Source: Halopiger djelfimassiliensis (GTDB lineage: Archaea > Halobacteriota > Halobacteria > Halobacteriales > Natrialbaceae). From it: a DNA stretch of 64,000 nt. The notes under the pieces are model-generated. The model made no database searches, was not told the origin of the DNA, and saw only the letters and a list, made by a program, of their open reading frames with translations. The DNA lies in the NCBI RefSeq assembly GCF_000455365.1, contig NZ_HG315685.1, positions 103,786 through 167,785 of the forward strand, read 5' to 3'. Shown in pieces: positions 9,047 through 17,684 of this stretch; position 1 is the stretch's first letter, and every line of letters starts with the position of its first letter. A program made the translations under genes and the position numbers.

Positions 9047-10003
9047 ATGGCCGAACGCGACGCCGCTGCCGAAACGGCAGTTCGACAGTGTCTCGATCTC
9101 GGGGCCGAGGAATCCTGCGTCGTCGTCACCGACGACGAGCGGGAACCGATCGGCGAAGCGATCTACGAGGCTGCACGGGAGATCACCGACGACGCCGTCA
9201 TCGTCCGCTATCCGCCGGGGGAAACCCACGGAAGCGAGCCGCCTGCACCCGTCGCGGCGGCGATGGCCGACGGCGACGTCGTGCTCGCGCCGACGACCAA
9301 GAGCCTGAGTCACACCCGCGCTCGGACCGAAGCCAACGAGGCCGGTGCACGCGTCGCGACCCTTCCGGGGATCACCGAGGAGGTCTTTACGACCGGACTC
9401 CGGGCGGACTACGAGTCGATCGCCGCCCACTGTGCGGCCGTCCGCGAGCAGGTCGCCGACGCCGACGAGGTCCGGGTGACGACCCCCGCCGGCACGGACA
9501 TCTCGTTCGGAATCGGCGACCGGGAGTGGCGCTCCGACACCGGCATCGTCCACGAACCGGGAGCGATGTCGAACCTCCCCGCCGGCGAGGTGTTCGTCAG
9601 CCCCGAAACCGCCGACGGTACGTTCGTCGTCGACGGGACGATGATGCCCCACGGACTGCTCGAGGACGACGAGACGCTCACGTTCGAAGTCGAAGACGGG
9701 TTGGTCACGGACATCTCGGACGACGAGATCCGGCAAACCGTCGAGGATGCGGCCGAGTCGGTCGGCGACGCGGCGTACAACCTCGCGGAACTGGGGATCG
9801 GTACCAACGTCGCGGTCGATGAACTCGTCGGCTCGGTCCTGCTGGACGAGAAGGCCGCCGGCACCGTCCACATCGCGATCGGCGACGACGCGGGGATCGG
9901 CGGCGAGACGGAAGCGCCGATCCACCTCGACGGCATCATCCGTGATCCGACCGTCTTCGCGGACGGTGACGCGATCGAACTCCCGACGACGGACGGGAAC
10001 TGA
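9047..10003 (+). CDS. M29/aminopeptidase T-like metallopeptidase family protein
   Basis: The 318-residue protein resembles the thermophilic M29 aminopeptidase/NicX superfamily: conserved VRVTTPAGTDISFGIGDREW, NLPAGEVFVSPETADGTFVVDGTM and a C-terminal ELGIGTN...LLDEKAAGTVHIAIGDD block (Glu and His ligand candidates). Family members bind two divalent metals and remove N-terminal residues, or act on aromatic substrates. It is shorter than bacterial AmpT (about 400 residues) but similar to haloarchaeal homologues usually labelled aminopeptidase. ATG 9047 is preferred over the upstream in-frame ATG 8942/9008 because the recognisable helix starts there. Substrate not determinable. Confidence 0.7.
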   Translation: MAERDAAAETAVRQCLDLGAEESCVVVTDDEREPIGEAIYEAAREITDDAVIVRYPPGETHGSEPPAPVAAAMADGDVVLAPTTKSLSHTRARTEANEAGARVATLPGITEEVFTTGLRADYESIAAHCAAVREQVADADEVRVTTPAGTDISFGIGDREWRSDTGIVHEPGAMSNLPAGEVFVSPETADGTFVVDGTMMPHGLLEDDETLTFEVEDGLVTDISDDEIRQTVEDAAESVGDAAYNLAELGIGTNVAVDELVGSVLLDEKAAGTVHIAIGDDAGIGGETEAPIHLDGIIRDPTVFADGDAIELPTTDGN

Positions 10004-10124
10004 TCCGTCCGGTACGCAACCCGCGGCTGTATCTCTGAACAGTACGTCATTCGGAACGTTGGTTCACTTCTTGATGTGTCTGTATCATTGGGTTTCAAGT
10101 AACGGTAGTGTAACTGCTCTCTCG

Positions 10125-10706
10125 ATGAGCGATACGCGATCGTACGATATTGCAGGAATCGACCTCTCTGACGACCAGTATACGGTCGAACAGGGATTCA
10201 TCCGGAACAAGTACAAGGCGCTCGATGCCGACGGGAATACCGTTCTCAAGGGGAAACAGAAGATGCTGAAGATGAAAGAGGAGTTCCCCTTTACCGACGG
10301 CGACGGGAACGAAGTGTTCACGGTGAAAGCCGGCGGCATCATCGACGTCGCAGGCAACTACGTGCTCTCCGACGCTGAGACCGGCGAGGATCTGGTCATT
10401 CTGGACAACGACTACTCGATCTTTCAGGACACCTGGAAGATCCGCGATGCGACGACCGAGGCGAAACTGGCCGAGATCAACTCCCGTGGCGCGGCCGTGA
10501 CGCTGGCCCGGAACATCGTTCCGTTCGGCGGCTTTATCCCGCACAAGTACGAGATTACAGACCAAGAGGGTGCACACGTCGGCTCCATCGACGGGCAGTT
10601 CTCGCTGCGGGACCGCTACGAGATCGTCATCGACGACGCAAGCAGCGTCCCGAAAGAGCCCATCATCGCCGCGGCGATGGTGATCGACGCGATTCAGGGG
10701 AACTAG
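10125..10706 (+). CDS. LURP-one-related (LOR) family protein
   Basis: The 193-residue sequence matches the LURP-one-related, tubby-like beta-barrel family: short beta strands such as YTVEQGFIRNKYKALD, KGKQKMLKMKEEFPFTD, DLVILDNDYSIFQDTWKIRD and a final hydrophobic helix (PIIAAAMVIDAIQ) that occupies the barrel core in solved relatives. The role in archaea is unknown; related proteins are thought to bind membranes or signalling lipids. ATG 10125 is chosen over an in-frame upstream extension that only reads through the M29 gene. Confidence 0.85.
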   Translation: MSDTRSYDIAGIDLSDDQYTVEQGFIRNKYKALDADGNTVLKGKQKMLKMKEEFPFTDGDGNEVFTVKAGGIIDVAGNYVLSDAETGEDLVILDNDYSIFQDTWKIRDATTEAKLAEINSRGAAVTLARNIVPFGGFIPHKYEITDQEGAHVGSIDGQFSLRDRYEIVIDDASSVPKEPIIAAAMVIDAIQGN

Positions 10707-10751
10707 CGTCGGTCCAATCGCCTTTTAGGTGCGTGGCGTCTACGACGTGGT

Positions 10752-11405
10752 ATGAGCGAACTCCCGGATCGGGTTCCGACGCCCTGTCCTTCGTGCTCGC
10801 CGGACCTCGAGACGGTCCACGAAGTACTCACCGAAGGGGGCGGCACCGTCACCGTCCGCTGTAGCGAGTGTAGCCACGTCCACAAAGTGCAACCGGAACG
10901 TCCCTCCGAGGTTACCCTCGATGTCGTCGTCTCTCAGGGCGGCGAGTCGTTCACGGCGAACGTCACCGCGCCAGAAGACGAGACCGTCTCGGTCGGTGAC
11001 GAGTTTATCCTCGAGACCGAGGAAGTCCTCTCGACCGTCCGCGTCACGAGCGTCGAGCTCGATGGCCACCGGCGAACCGAAGAGGCTCCGGCCGACGACA
11101 TCGAAACCGTCTGGAGCCGCGAGGTCGACAACGTCGCGGTCAACGTCACCGTCCATCCACAGGACGGGTCCCGGGACGACAGCCGGAGTATCACGGTCCA
11201 CGTCCCCGGCGATTACGAGTTCGAAGTCGGGGAGATCGAGGAGTTCGGCGACGACGAGTTCGAAATCGACGCGTTCGTCGTTCGTGACGACGCCTCCGGC
11301 TACGATCGTGACCGATACGAAATGGAAGGGGATACGGTACTCGCAAAAGACGTCAAGCGCGTCTACGCCTACGACCAGACGACCAGCGCCTGGTCGGCCT
11401 GGTAA
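10752..11405 (+). CDS. HVO_0476-family zinc finger protein
   Basis: The 217-residue protein carries an N-terminal zinc ribbon (Cys12-x2-Cys15 and Cys37-x2-Cys40) followed by an acidic beta-rich domain (residues 50-217) ending in a Trp-containing tail. The arrangement corresponds to the conserved haloarchaeal HVO_0476 family, whose function is unknown; a nucleic-acid or protein-binding role is an inference from the zinc ribbon. It starts 45 bases after the LURP-one gene stop and may be co-transcribed with it. Confidence 0.85.
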   Translation: MSELPDRVPTPCPSCSPDLETVHEVLTEGGGTVTVRCSECSHVHKVQPERPSEVTLDVVVSQGGESFTANVTAPEDETVSVGDEFILETEEVLSTVRVTSVELDGHRRTEEAPADDIETVWSREVDNVAVNVTVHPQDGSRDDSRSITVHVPGDYEFEVGEIEEFGDDEFEIDAFVVRDDASGYDRDRYEMEGDTVLAKDVKRVYAYDQTTSAWSAW

Positions 11406-11578
11406 TCCGTCGCCCCTCGGTGACGTCGTTCGACCGGTTCGTTATCCTGCCGCTCACTCCGACGACACCGAGCTACAGGGTGTTGCAAGTAACACGGAGT
11501 TCTCCGTCGTCCATCGGTTTCATCGTTCGGTCCGGTATCGTTCGACCGTTTCCGACAAGCACCTAATTAAAATATTTG

Positions 11579-11597
11579 AATTGATGAGATATCAATT
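11579..11597. repeat. Inverted repeat AATTGAT-n5-ATCAATT
   Basis: Perfect 7-bp arms around GAGAT, about 55-70 bases upstream of the TATA-like box at 11651. Position and symmetry suit an activator or repressor site for the nhaC transcription unit, but the sequence alone does not name a regulator. Confidence 0.4.
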
Positions 11598-11683
11598 AGA
11601 GGGCTATCAGAGTACATAAAACAAGGGTATAGTAGAAGAACATCACTGTCTTTATAACTAATTGTTGCGACGGATGAACTGTC

Positions 11684-11815
11684 ATGTGTTGGCAAACGGG
11701 TGGGCTCGATGCGGGCACGGTGTCGTCTCGGCGCATAACCGTCCAACTCTCGGTTGACGATCCGGTAGCCCAACTGCGGACGTCGGGTCCCTCACTGCCA
11801 CACGATTCGAAATAA
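11684..11815 (+). CDS. Candidate leaderless 43-aa open frame ahead of nhaC
   Basis: ATG 11684 opens a 44-codon frame ending at TAA 11813-11815, 10 bases before the nhaC ATG. A TATA-like tttataac at 11651 is placed correctly (centre about 30 bases upstream) for a leaderless transcript that starts at this ATG, the usual haloarchaeal arrangement. The peptide starts MCWQTGGLDAG and has no recognised domain or membrane segment. It could be a small protein or a regulatory upstream frame, or chance. Evidence is positional only. Confidence 0.25.
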   Translation: MCWQTGGLDAGTVSSRRITVQLSVDDPVAQLRTSGPSLPHDSK

Positions 11816-11825
11816 CGTATCCACT

Positions 11826-13298
11826 ATGTCCGACGAGTATTCCGTCCGTTTATACGACGAGATCGATCCGGAGAATCGCCCGTCCTTGCTCGAGGCGCTC
11901 ATCCCCGTCGTGGGAATGATCGGCTTTCTCGCGATCGGGATCGGGATCTACGGGATGGACCCGCAGTTTCCGCTCTTCTGGGGGATTACGTTCACCGGAC
12001 TGTTTAGCTACTACCGGTTCGACACGTCCTGGAAAGAGCTGTACGACGGTATCTCCGGCGGCATCGTCATGGGGATGCAGGTCATCTTCATCCTCTTTAT
12101 CGTCTACGCGTTGATCGCGACGTGGATCCACGCGGGGACGATTCCGATGTTGATGTACTACGGACTCGAGTTACTGACGCCGGCGATTTTCCTCCCCATG
12201 ACGGCGATCATTACCGCAGTTATCACGTTCGCGATCGGGTCGTCGTGGACGGCGGCGGGGACGCTCGGCGTCGCGTTCATCGGGATCGGATCCGGACTCG
12301 GCCTCCCGGAACCGATGACGGCAGGGGCGATCCTGTCGGGAGCGTACGCCGGCGACAAGCAATCCCCCCTGTCCGATACGACGAACCTCGCGGCGGCGGT
12401 TACGGACACGGATCTGTACGATCACATCAACGCGATGCGGAACGGAACGGTGCTCGCGTTCGTGATCTGTGTCTTCCTGTATGCGGTCCTCGGCATTCGG
12501 GCGTCGGGGTCCATTCCCGTCGATCGGGTTGCGGAGATACAGACGGCACTTACCGGAGCGTATCACATCACGCCGCTTTCGCTGTTTCCGCTGGTCGTGA
12601 CGTTCGCTCTGGCGATCTACGGCGTCTCCGCCATTCCCGCCCTCGGTGCGGGCGTCTTTTCCGGGGCCATAACGTCGTACGCACTCCAGGGATCGGCGTT
12701 CGACGCGGTCTGGGCTGTGGCCCAGTCGGGAACGGAACCCGAAACGGGACTGGCAGTCGTCGACGGACTGCTCGAAAGCGGTGGCATGATCGGCGGTGCG
12801 TGGGCGGTGACGATCGCCATTTCGGCGCTCGCGCTCGGCGGCATGTTCGAACGGACCGGGGTCATCGCGGTCCTCGCACACCACCTCGGTCGGCTGGCTC
12901 AGGGGGCCGCCAGTCTCACCGGTGTCACTGCCGTCTCCGCGATTTCGATGAACGCCCTCGCCGCCGAACAGTACATCAGTATCGTCGTCCCCGGAATCAC
13001 CCTTGGGGAACTCTACGAGGAGAAGGGGCTCAAAAGCGAGAACCTGTCACGGGCGGTCGAAGCGTCCGGCACGGTGACCAGCGCGTTGATCCCTTGGAAC
13101 AGCGGTGCCGTCTTCATGGCGGGGACACTGGGCGTCGGGACGTTCCAGTATGCACCCTACTACTTCCTCGGATTCCTGTCGCCGCTTATCCTCGTGGTGA
13201 TGGGACTCACCGGCTGGAACATCACGTACCAGCAGGCGGATGCGACCGACGCGGGCGTCCCGACGGAGGAGGCAACGCCCACGGCGGGCGGTAAGTGA
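11826..13298 (+). CDS. nhaC: NhaC-family Na+/H+ antiporter
   Basis: The 490-residue integral membrane protein has about 11-12 hydrophobic helices and the NhaC signatures ITAVITFAIGSSWTAAGTLG and SGAYAGDKQSPLSDTTN, plus the second-half EASGTVTSALIPWNSGA motif with the conserved Thr/Ser and Pro-Trp-Asn. It would exchange cytoplasmic Na+ for protons at the cell membrane, central to ion balance in a halophile. Length is normal for the family. A small open frame and AT-rich promoter elements lie in the 420 bases upstream. Confidence 0.93.
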   Translation: MSDEYSVRLYDEIDPENRPSLLEALIPVVGMIGFLAIGIGIYGMDPQFPLFWGITFTGLFSYYRFDTSWKELYDGISGGIVMGMQVIFILFIVYALIATWIHAGTIPMLMYYGLELLTPAIFLPMTAIITAVITFAIGSSWTAAGTLGVAFIGIGSGLGLPEPMTAGAILSGAYAGDKQSPLSDTTNLAAAVTDTDLYDHINAMRNGTVLAFVICVFLYAVLGIRASGSIPVDRVAEIQTALTGAYHITPLSLFPLVVTFALAIYGVSAIPALGAGVFSGAITSYALQGSAFDAVWAVAQSGTEPETGLAVVDGLLESGGMIGGAWAVTIAISALALGGMFERTGVIAVLAHHLGRLAQGAASLTGVTAVSAISMNALAAEQYISIVVPGITLGELYEEKGLKSENLSRAVEASGTVTSALIPWNSGAVFMAGTLGVGTFQYAPYYFLGFLSPLILVVMGLTGWNITYQQADATDAGVPTEEATPTAGGK

Positions 13299-13403
13299 TC
13301 GGCCTCGCGGTTCGAACGCGGGTCGCAGTTACCGACCGCCGCCGGACGCGACCCGGCATTCGCGTCCCACACTCTATTGGCCGTGCGTTCCGAGGATAGC
13401 CGC

Positions 13404-14057
13404 ATGTTCGATCGGTTCGGTCCCGACGGGTCCGACGACCACGAGACCGCCCGCAAGCGTATGGTCCGAACCGTCGCCTCGCGCGTTGACGACGAACGCG
13501 TTCTCGAGGCCCTCGAGTCGGTCCCCCGTCACGAGTTCGTCCCGGCGGATCGTCGAGCAAGCGCCTACGCCGATCGGCCGCTCCCGATCGGTGACGGACA
13601 GACGATCAGCGCACCGCATATGGTCGCGATCATGGCCGACAAACTCCACCTCGAGCACGGCGACGACGTCCTCGAGATCGGTACCGGCCGTGGCTACCAC
13701 GCCGCGGTGACCGCCGAACTCGTGGGGGCGGCACACGTCTACAGCGTCGAGTACAGCGAGGAACTCGCCGACCGGGCGCGTGACTCCCTCGCGGAGGCGG
13801 GGTACGGTGCGGTCTCGGTCCGCGTCGGCGACGGTCGTGAAGGGTGGCCCGAACACGCCCCGTTCGACGCTGCGTATTTCACCTGTGCGACGTCGGCGCT
13901 TCCCGATCCCGTCGTCGAGCAGGTCCGGCCCGGCGGCCAGTTACTCGCGCCGATCGGGACCGGGTTTCAGACGCTCGTCCACGCCGAGAAACGAGCGGAC
14001 GGCTCGCTCGAGCGCACCGAATACGGCGGCGTTCGGTTCGTCGAGATGCGCGGCTAG
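13404..14057 (+). CDS. pcm: Protein-L-isoaspartate O-methyltransferase
   Basis: The 217-residue SAM-dependent enzyme shows the N-terminal helix with VPRHEFVP, the substrate-side GQTISAPHMVAIMADKL motif, motif I LEIGTGRGYHAAV and motif post-I VEYSEELADRA. It methylates abnormal isoaspartyl residues so that aged proteins are repaired. ATG 13404 is preferred to the longer frame from 13377 because the usual N-terminus (MFDRFG) starts there. A second, divergent copy follows 72 bases downstream in the same direction. Confidence 0.93.
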   Translation: MFDRFGPDGSDDHETARKRMVRTVASRVDDERVLEALESVPRHEFVPADRRASAYADRPLPIGDGQTISAPHMVAIMADKLHLEHGDDVLEIGTGRGYHAAVTAELVGAAHVYSVEYSEELADRARDSLAEAGYGAVSVRVGDGREGWPEHAPFDAAYFTCATSALPDPVVEQVRPGGQLLAPIGTGFQTLVHAEKRADGSLERTEYGGVRFVEMRG

Positions 14058-14129
14058 AGGGCCGTGCCCGCGTGAACCGCCGGGTCGCGCAAGCGGGCCA
14101 TTGATACTCTCCCGAGCGGTAGCCCGGCT

Positions 14130-14876
14130 ATGGACCCCGCGGTACTGCGAGAGGACATGGTCGACGGACTCGAGTCCGCGGCCAAGGACGTCCTTCAGGA
14201 CGAAGCCGTCGCCGTCGCGATGCGTGACGTCCCCCGTCACGAGTTCGTCGACGACGAGCGAACGGCCTACGCCGATCGCGAACACGAAACTCTCGGCACC
14301 CGTGTGCTCGCCCCGAGCACCGTCGCCCGACTCCTGCAGGTGCTTTCAATCGAGGACGACGAGACGGTGTTGATCGTCGGTGCCGGCGTCGGCTACACGG
14401 CGGCCGTCGCCGCCGAACTCGTCGGCGAAACCAACGTTCACGCCGTCGACATCGCTCGCCCGCTCGTGATCGAAGCGCGGCAGAACCTCGCCAGCGCAGG
14501 CTACGACGGCGTCCTCGTCGATCGTCGCGACGGAGCGGACGGCTTCCCGGAGTACGCCCCGTTCGACCGAATCCTGCTCGAGGCCGCCGCCGTCGATCCG
14601 CCTCGGGCGCTGCTCGAACAACTGACAGACGGCGGCCGACTCGTGTTTCCGCGGGGAGCCAACCGGCAGCGACTCGAAGCGATCTCGGCCGACGGCGGCC
14701 GGGAGCAGTTCGAGGCGGTTTCGTTCGACCCGTTGCTGGTCGACGGCGAGCAGTCGGGGGCCGTAGAACGCGATCGAACGGCCCGCGAGGACCGCGAGCG
14801 TGCGCGACGCCGCGCCGAATCCCGGCGCGGTTGGGAACAGGACTGGATCGAGTGGGAGGACGTCCAGTCACACTGA
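14130..14876 (+). CDS. Divergent protein-L-isoaspartate methyltransferase paralogue
   Basis: The 248-residue protein keeps the PCMT fold (MRDVPRHEFVDDERTAYAD, LIVGAGVGYTAAVAAEL) but the T-I-S-A-P-H active-site segment of its neighbour reads TRVLAPSTVARLL here, so the hydroxyl/His pair that contacts substrate is changed. The C-terminus is extended by a basic/acidic Arg-rich helix (residues about 205-248). Tandem PCMT paralogues are a known haloarchaeal arrangement; this one probably binds SAM but may not repair isoaspartate. Function uncertain. Confidence 0.8.
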   Translation: MDPAVLREDMVDGLESAAKDVLQDEAVAVAMRDVPRHEFVDDERTAYADREHETLGTRVLAPSTVARLLQVLSIEDDETVLIVGAGVGYTAAVAAELVGETNVHAVDIARPLVIEARQNLASAGYDGVLVDRRDGADGFPEYAPFDRILLEAAAVDPPRALLEQLTDGGRLVFPRGANRQRLEAISADGGREQFEAVSFDPLLVDGEQSGAVERDRTAREDRERARRRAESRRGWEQDWIEWEDVQSH

Positions 14877-15024
14877 CGGCCGTCGCTTCGATTCCGTGGC
14901 ACTCGAGTCGATGGACTGCGGACAGCCCGGTCCGCTGGCCCCGACCTCGGCGGTCCGGGCCGGGACCAGATCAGCGACGATGAGCGACACTGACCGCTCT
15001 CGGGTCGAGAGTGCCTCGGAAAGT

Positions 15025-15046
15025 GGGGGTGGGGGATTGGGGGTGG
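15025..15046 (+). other. G-run cluster, possible quadruplex-forming sequence
   Basis: Three runs of five G separated by T and ATT, followed by T-GG, lie in the 265-bp gap between the convergent pcm paralogue and the Bat-type regulator. Three G5 tracts plus GG could fold a two-layer quadruplex. Nothing else is recognised in this gap apart from an AT-rich stretch at about 15092-15145 near the regulator stop codon. Confidence 0.4.
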
Positions 15047-15141
15047 CGACAGTCTACCGCAGATCGCCACTTGGTCGTACGGACCGCCGGTGATTAAATA
15101 TAATTTCTATTTGTTTAGTACCCTCTAGAGGACAGTACTAA

Positions 15142-17259
15142 TTAGTTAGAGTCTCTCTCGAAGGCCAGCCGCACCAGTTTCCGTTCGGCCGCTCGCAGGT
15201 GGTAGTGGTAGGTCGGCGGTGACACGTCGAGCGCGGCCGCGAGGTCCTCCCCCGTACTCTCGCGGGGCCACTCGAAGAATCCGCTGTAGTGGGCCGCCTG
15301 CAGGGCCTCGAACTGTTTGTCGGTGAGCCGTTCCTCGAGATGGGTATCGAGCTGTCGTGCCGATCGGGTGGTCGTCTCGCGTTTCGCGACGAGTTCCGTC
15401 TCGGGGTAGACGTCCCTGATCGACTCGACCAGCGACCGCGTATCGATTCCCTGTGGCACCTCGAACACCAGCGTCGCCGTTCCGTTTTCGACTCTTGCTG
15501 CCCGCCACTGGACGTCGAACGACCGCAACACCTCGAGAAACGGCGTCGTCGTGATCGTCGTTTCGTACAGCGTTTCGTCGTCCCCTTCCGAAACGACCGA
15601 CAGCGTTTCGATCGACGCTCGCTCGGACTCGAGGCCGTCGAGTTCCGCCGTCGACGGGACGCTTACGAAGGCGACGATCCCGCTGCCGCGATCGATCACG
15701 CCTTCGAGGGTGATTTGCCCGTCGATCCGCTTCGAAAGGCGGTTGAGCAACAGTCCCGAGTCCCCACACTCGAGTTCGAGTTCCAGCCGACTATCCGTCA
15801 GCATCGCCCGCGTTCGCTCGACCGAACGGATCGCATGCCCGATGGTTTCGCCGAGTTCGGCAAGAACCTCGCGTTCGCCGTCGCCGATCGCGTCGACTCC
15901 CTCGACGTGGACGAGCAAGACGCCGTACTGTCGGTCGCCGTCGGTGATCGGAACTGCGAGTATCGTCTGATACCCGTACGTAAGCGCCTCCTTTCGTCGC
16001 CTGTCCCAGCCATCGGCCTCGAGGACGTCGCGTACGAGCTGTACTCGGTTGGTATCGAGCGTTTCCCGGATCAGTGCCGTTTCGGGAGCACACTGGCCGT
16101 CGGCCCGGATGCGATCGACGTACGTCGCGTCGACCCCCGCCCAGACCGCCGGTTCGGGCGGCTGGTCGTCGTTCGAGGCGATCCACGCGAGCCGATAGCG
16201 CTCGGTGTCCGCGAGCCGGTCACAGACCGTCGTTTCGATCTCGGTCCGCGTCGAGGCCTGGGCGACGCCGTGGTTGATTTCGCGTACGATCCCGTTGATG
16301 TGGTTGAGCCGCGTCAACTCCTCGTTCTGTCGGGTCAGCGTCCGATCGTGTTCCCGGAGCAACTGCTCTCGCTCCGCGCGATCGAGCGCTGCCTCGGTGT
16401 TTGCCGCCAGAATGTGCAACAGTTCGGTCATCGTCTCGTCGAAGCCGTCGACATCCGTCGCACCCGCAACCAACACGCCGTGTGAGCCGAGCGGAACGAT
16501 CAGTTCGCTTCGGCTCAGCGTTTCCGTCTCGGTAGTCGTGATCCCGTCTTCCCGCGTCAGGTCCTCGTAATAGGCGCTTTCCCCGTCGGAGAACACGTCC
16601 CATACCAGCCCCTCGCCTCGCTCGAAGGTCCGTTCGGGATCGACGAGTTCCCGCGCATCGCTGGTCGAGGCGGCGTGCTCGAGAACGCCGTCCGTCGACT
16701 CGAACGTGTACGCCGCGGCGACGACCACGTCGAGGATCTCGCCCGCAGTGTCGACCGCCGATTGGTAGATCTCCGCTTTGGTGCCGGCCCGCATCAAATC
16801 CCGCGTCGTCTCGTGTAACGTCGCTAGCGTCCGCTCGTACCGCCGTTCGTTCTCCCGCAGTTCAGTCTCGGTCCGGTACTGGCGGACGGCGTTGGTGATC
16901 TGGTTTGCAAGCAGCGTGTACTGTTCCTCCCCGGACTCCTTTTGGAGATACTGGGTTACGCCCGCGGCGATCGCTTCGCTTGCGACCTCCTCCGATCCGC
17001 GTCCGGTAAAGAGGATAAAGGGGAGATCCGGGTCGTCCTCCCGGACCCGCTCGAGCAACTCGAGCCCCGTCAGCTCCGGCATCTCGTAGTCGCTGACGAT
17101 ACAGTCGACCGATCGCTGAGCGAGTATTTCGAGCGCTTCGGTGCCGCTTCTCGCTGGGACGGCAACGATCTCGTCGCGTTCGCGCTCGAGCATCTCCCCG
17201 GCGAGTTCGGGAAACCCCGGTTCGTTGTCGACAACGAGGACGGTAATCTGGTTCGTCAT
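15142..17259 (-). CDS. Bat-type regulator: receiver, two GAF-like domains, bacterio-opsin-activator domain, HTH_10
   Basis: The 705-residue protein combines a CheY-like receiver (about 4-118, phospho-acceptor Asp57 in SDYEMPEL), a coiled linker, two GAF-like sensor regions (about 165-300 and 330-480), a bacterio-opsin activator beta domain (490-640) and a C-terminal HTH_10 DNA-binding domain (LTDKQFEALQAAHYSGFFEW near 645 onward). HTH_10/Bat proteins are haloarchaeal transcription regulators; the receiver implies control by a histidine kinase, none being adjacent. A palindromic AT-rich element lies 51 bases upstream of the start. Confidence 0.93.
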   Translation of the reverse strand: MTNQITVLVVDNEPGFPELAGEMLERERDEIVAVPARSGTEALEILAQRSVDCIVSDYEMPELTGLELLERVREDDPDLPFILFTGRGSEEVASEAIAAGVTQYLQKESGEEQYTLLANQITNAVRQYRTETELRENERRYERTLATLHETTRDLMRAGTKAEIYQSAVDTAGEILDVVVAAAYTFESTDGVLEHAASTSDARELVDPERTFERGEGLVWDVFSDGESAYYEDLTREDGITTTETETLSRSELIVPLGSHGVLVAGATDVDGFDETMTELLHILAANTEAALDRAEREQLLREHDRTLTRQNEELTRLNHINGIVREINHGVAQASTRTEIETTVCDRLADTERYRLAWIASNDDQPPEPAVWAGVDATYVDRIRADGQCAPETALIRETLDTNRVQLVRDVLEADGWDRRRKEALTYGYQTILAVPITDGDRQYGVLLVHVEGVDAIGDGEREVLAELGETIGHAIRSVERTRAMLTDSRLELELECGDSGLLLNRLSKRIDGQITLEGVIDRGSGIVAFVSVPSTAELDGLESERASIETLSVVSEGDDETLYETTITTTPFLEVLRSFDVQWRAARVENGTATLVFEVPQGIDTRSLVESIRDVYPETELVAKRETTTRSARQLDTHLEERLTDKQFEALQAAHYSGFFEWPRESTGEDLAAALDVSPPTYHYHLRAAERKLVRLAFERDSN

Positions 17260-17309
17260 TGGTCGAGTCCCTGAGCAGCAGTCACTGTCTGTGGAGGCAT
17301 CACGGACCG

Positions 17310-17329
17310 AATACTAAATAATTAGTATT
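17310..17329. promoter_or_regulatory. Palindromic promoter element of the Bat-type regulator
   Basis: Perfect 8-bp arms AATACTAA and TTAGTATT around ATAA, 51 bases upstream of the regulator start on the minus strand. The AT-rich centre could also supply the TATA element, so a bound protein would compete with TBP. Autoregulation by the HTH_10 domain is a guess. The rest of 17260-17507 shows nothing recognisable. Confidence 0.45.
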
Positions 17330-17507
17330 TCAGAATCGATGATGGATACCGTTCGCACTCACACTGGTGTCGCGTCGGAACCGAGCGCTCGCGGACGGTG
17401 ATGGCCGAGGTCGATCGGTGACCGGTGTTCGTCGAAAGGAACTTGTCGTGGTTCGAACCTGCACAATGTTCGATCACCGACTGATCGCTGGAGAAAGCCG
17501 TTCGCTA

Positions 17508-17637
17508 TCGAAGTCGAGTATCGGAAAAGCGCCCGAGGCGGGATTTGAACCCGCGTCACGACCGTGACAGGGTCGTATGATGGGCCACTACACCACCCGG
17601 GCTCGCAACTCATCGTTTCCGGGTGAGAGTATTAAGG
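17508..17637 (-). repeat. 130-bp direct repeat, copy 1 (tRNA-Asp plus flanks)
   Basis: Bases 17508-17637 are identical to 20201-20330. The repeat covers 22 bases 3' of the tRNA, the whole tRNA-Asp, and 35 bases 5' of it including the promoter-like CTTAAT element. Homology stops abruptly on both sides apart from 4 matching bases at 17503-17506. Confidence 0.95.
17530..17602 (-). tRNA. tRNA-Asp (GUC), copy 1
   Basis: A 73-nt cloverleaf on the minus strand: acceptor GCCCGGG pairs with CTCGGGC (one G-U), discriminator G, anticodon stem CGACC/GGTCG with loop CTGTCAC giving anticodon GUC, and T arm GCGGGTTCAAATCCCGC. No intron is present and CCA is not encoded. A CTTAAT promoter-like element lies about 31 bases upstream. 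Confidence 0.97.
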
Positions 17638-17684
17638 GTTTTGTTCTGTTCGGAGCAGTCACCCCGATCGCGGGGACGATCCGG

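Larger units (their letters stand above)
11406..11825. other. 420-bp intergenic region upstream of nhaC
   Basis: AT-rich centre (about 11560-11670) with an inverted repeat at 11579-11597 and a clear TATA-like box at 11651-11656. A 43-codon open frame begins 33 bases after that box. A second weak AT stretch (cgaaataacg) lies just before the nhaC ATG. No RNA gene is recognised. Confidence 0.6.

Noticed and set aside
13308-13330. T-arm-like sequence cggttcgaacgcg
   Set aside because: No T stem pairing of the right length and no other tRNA arms around it.
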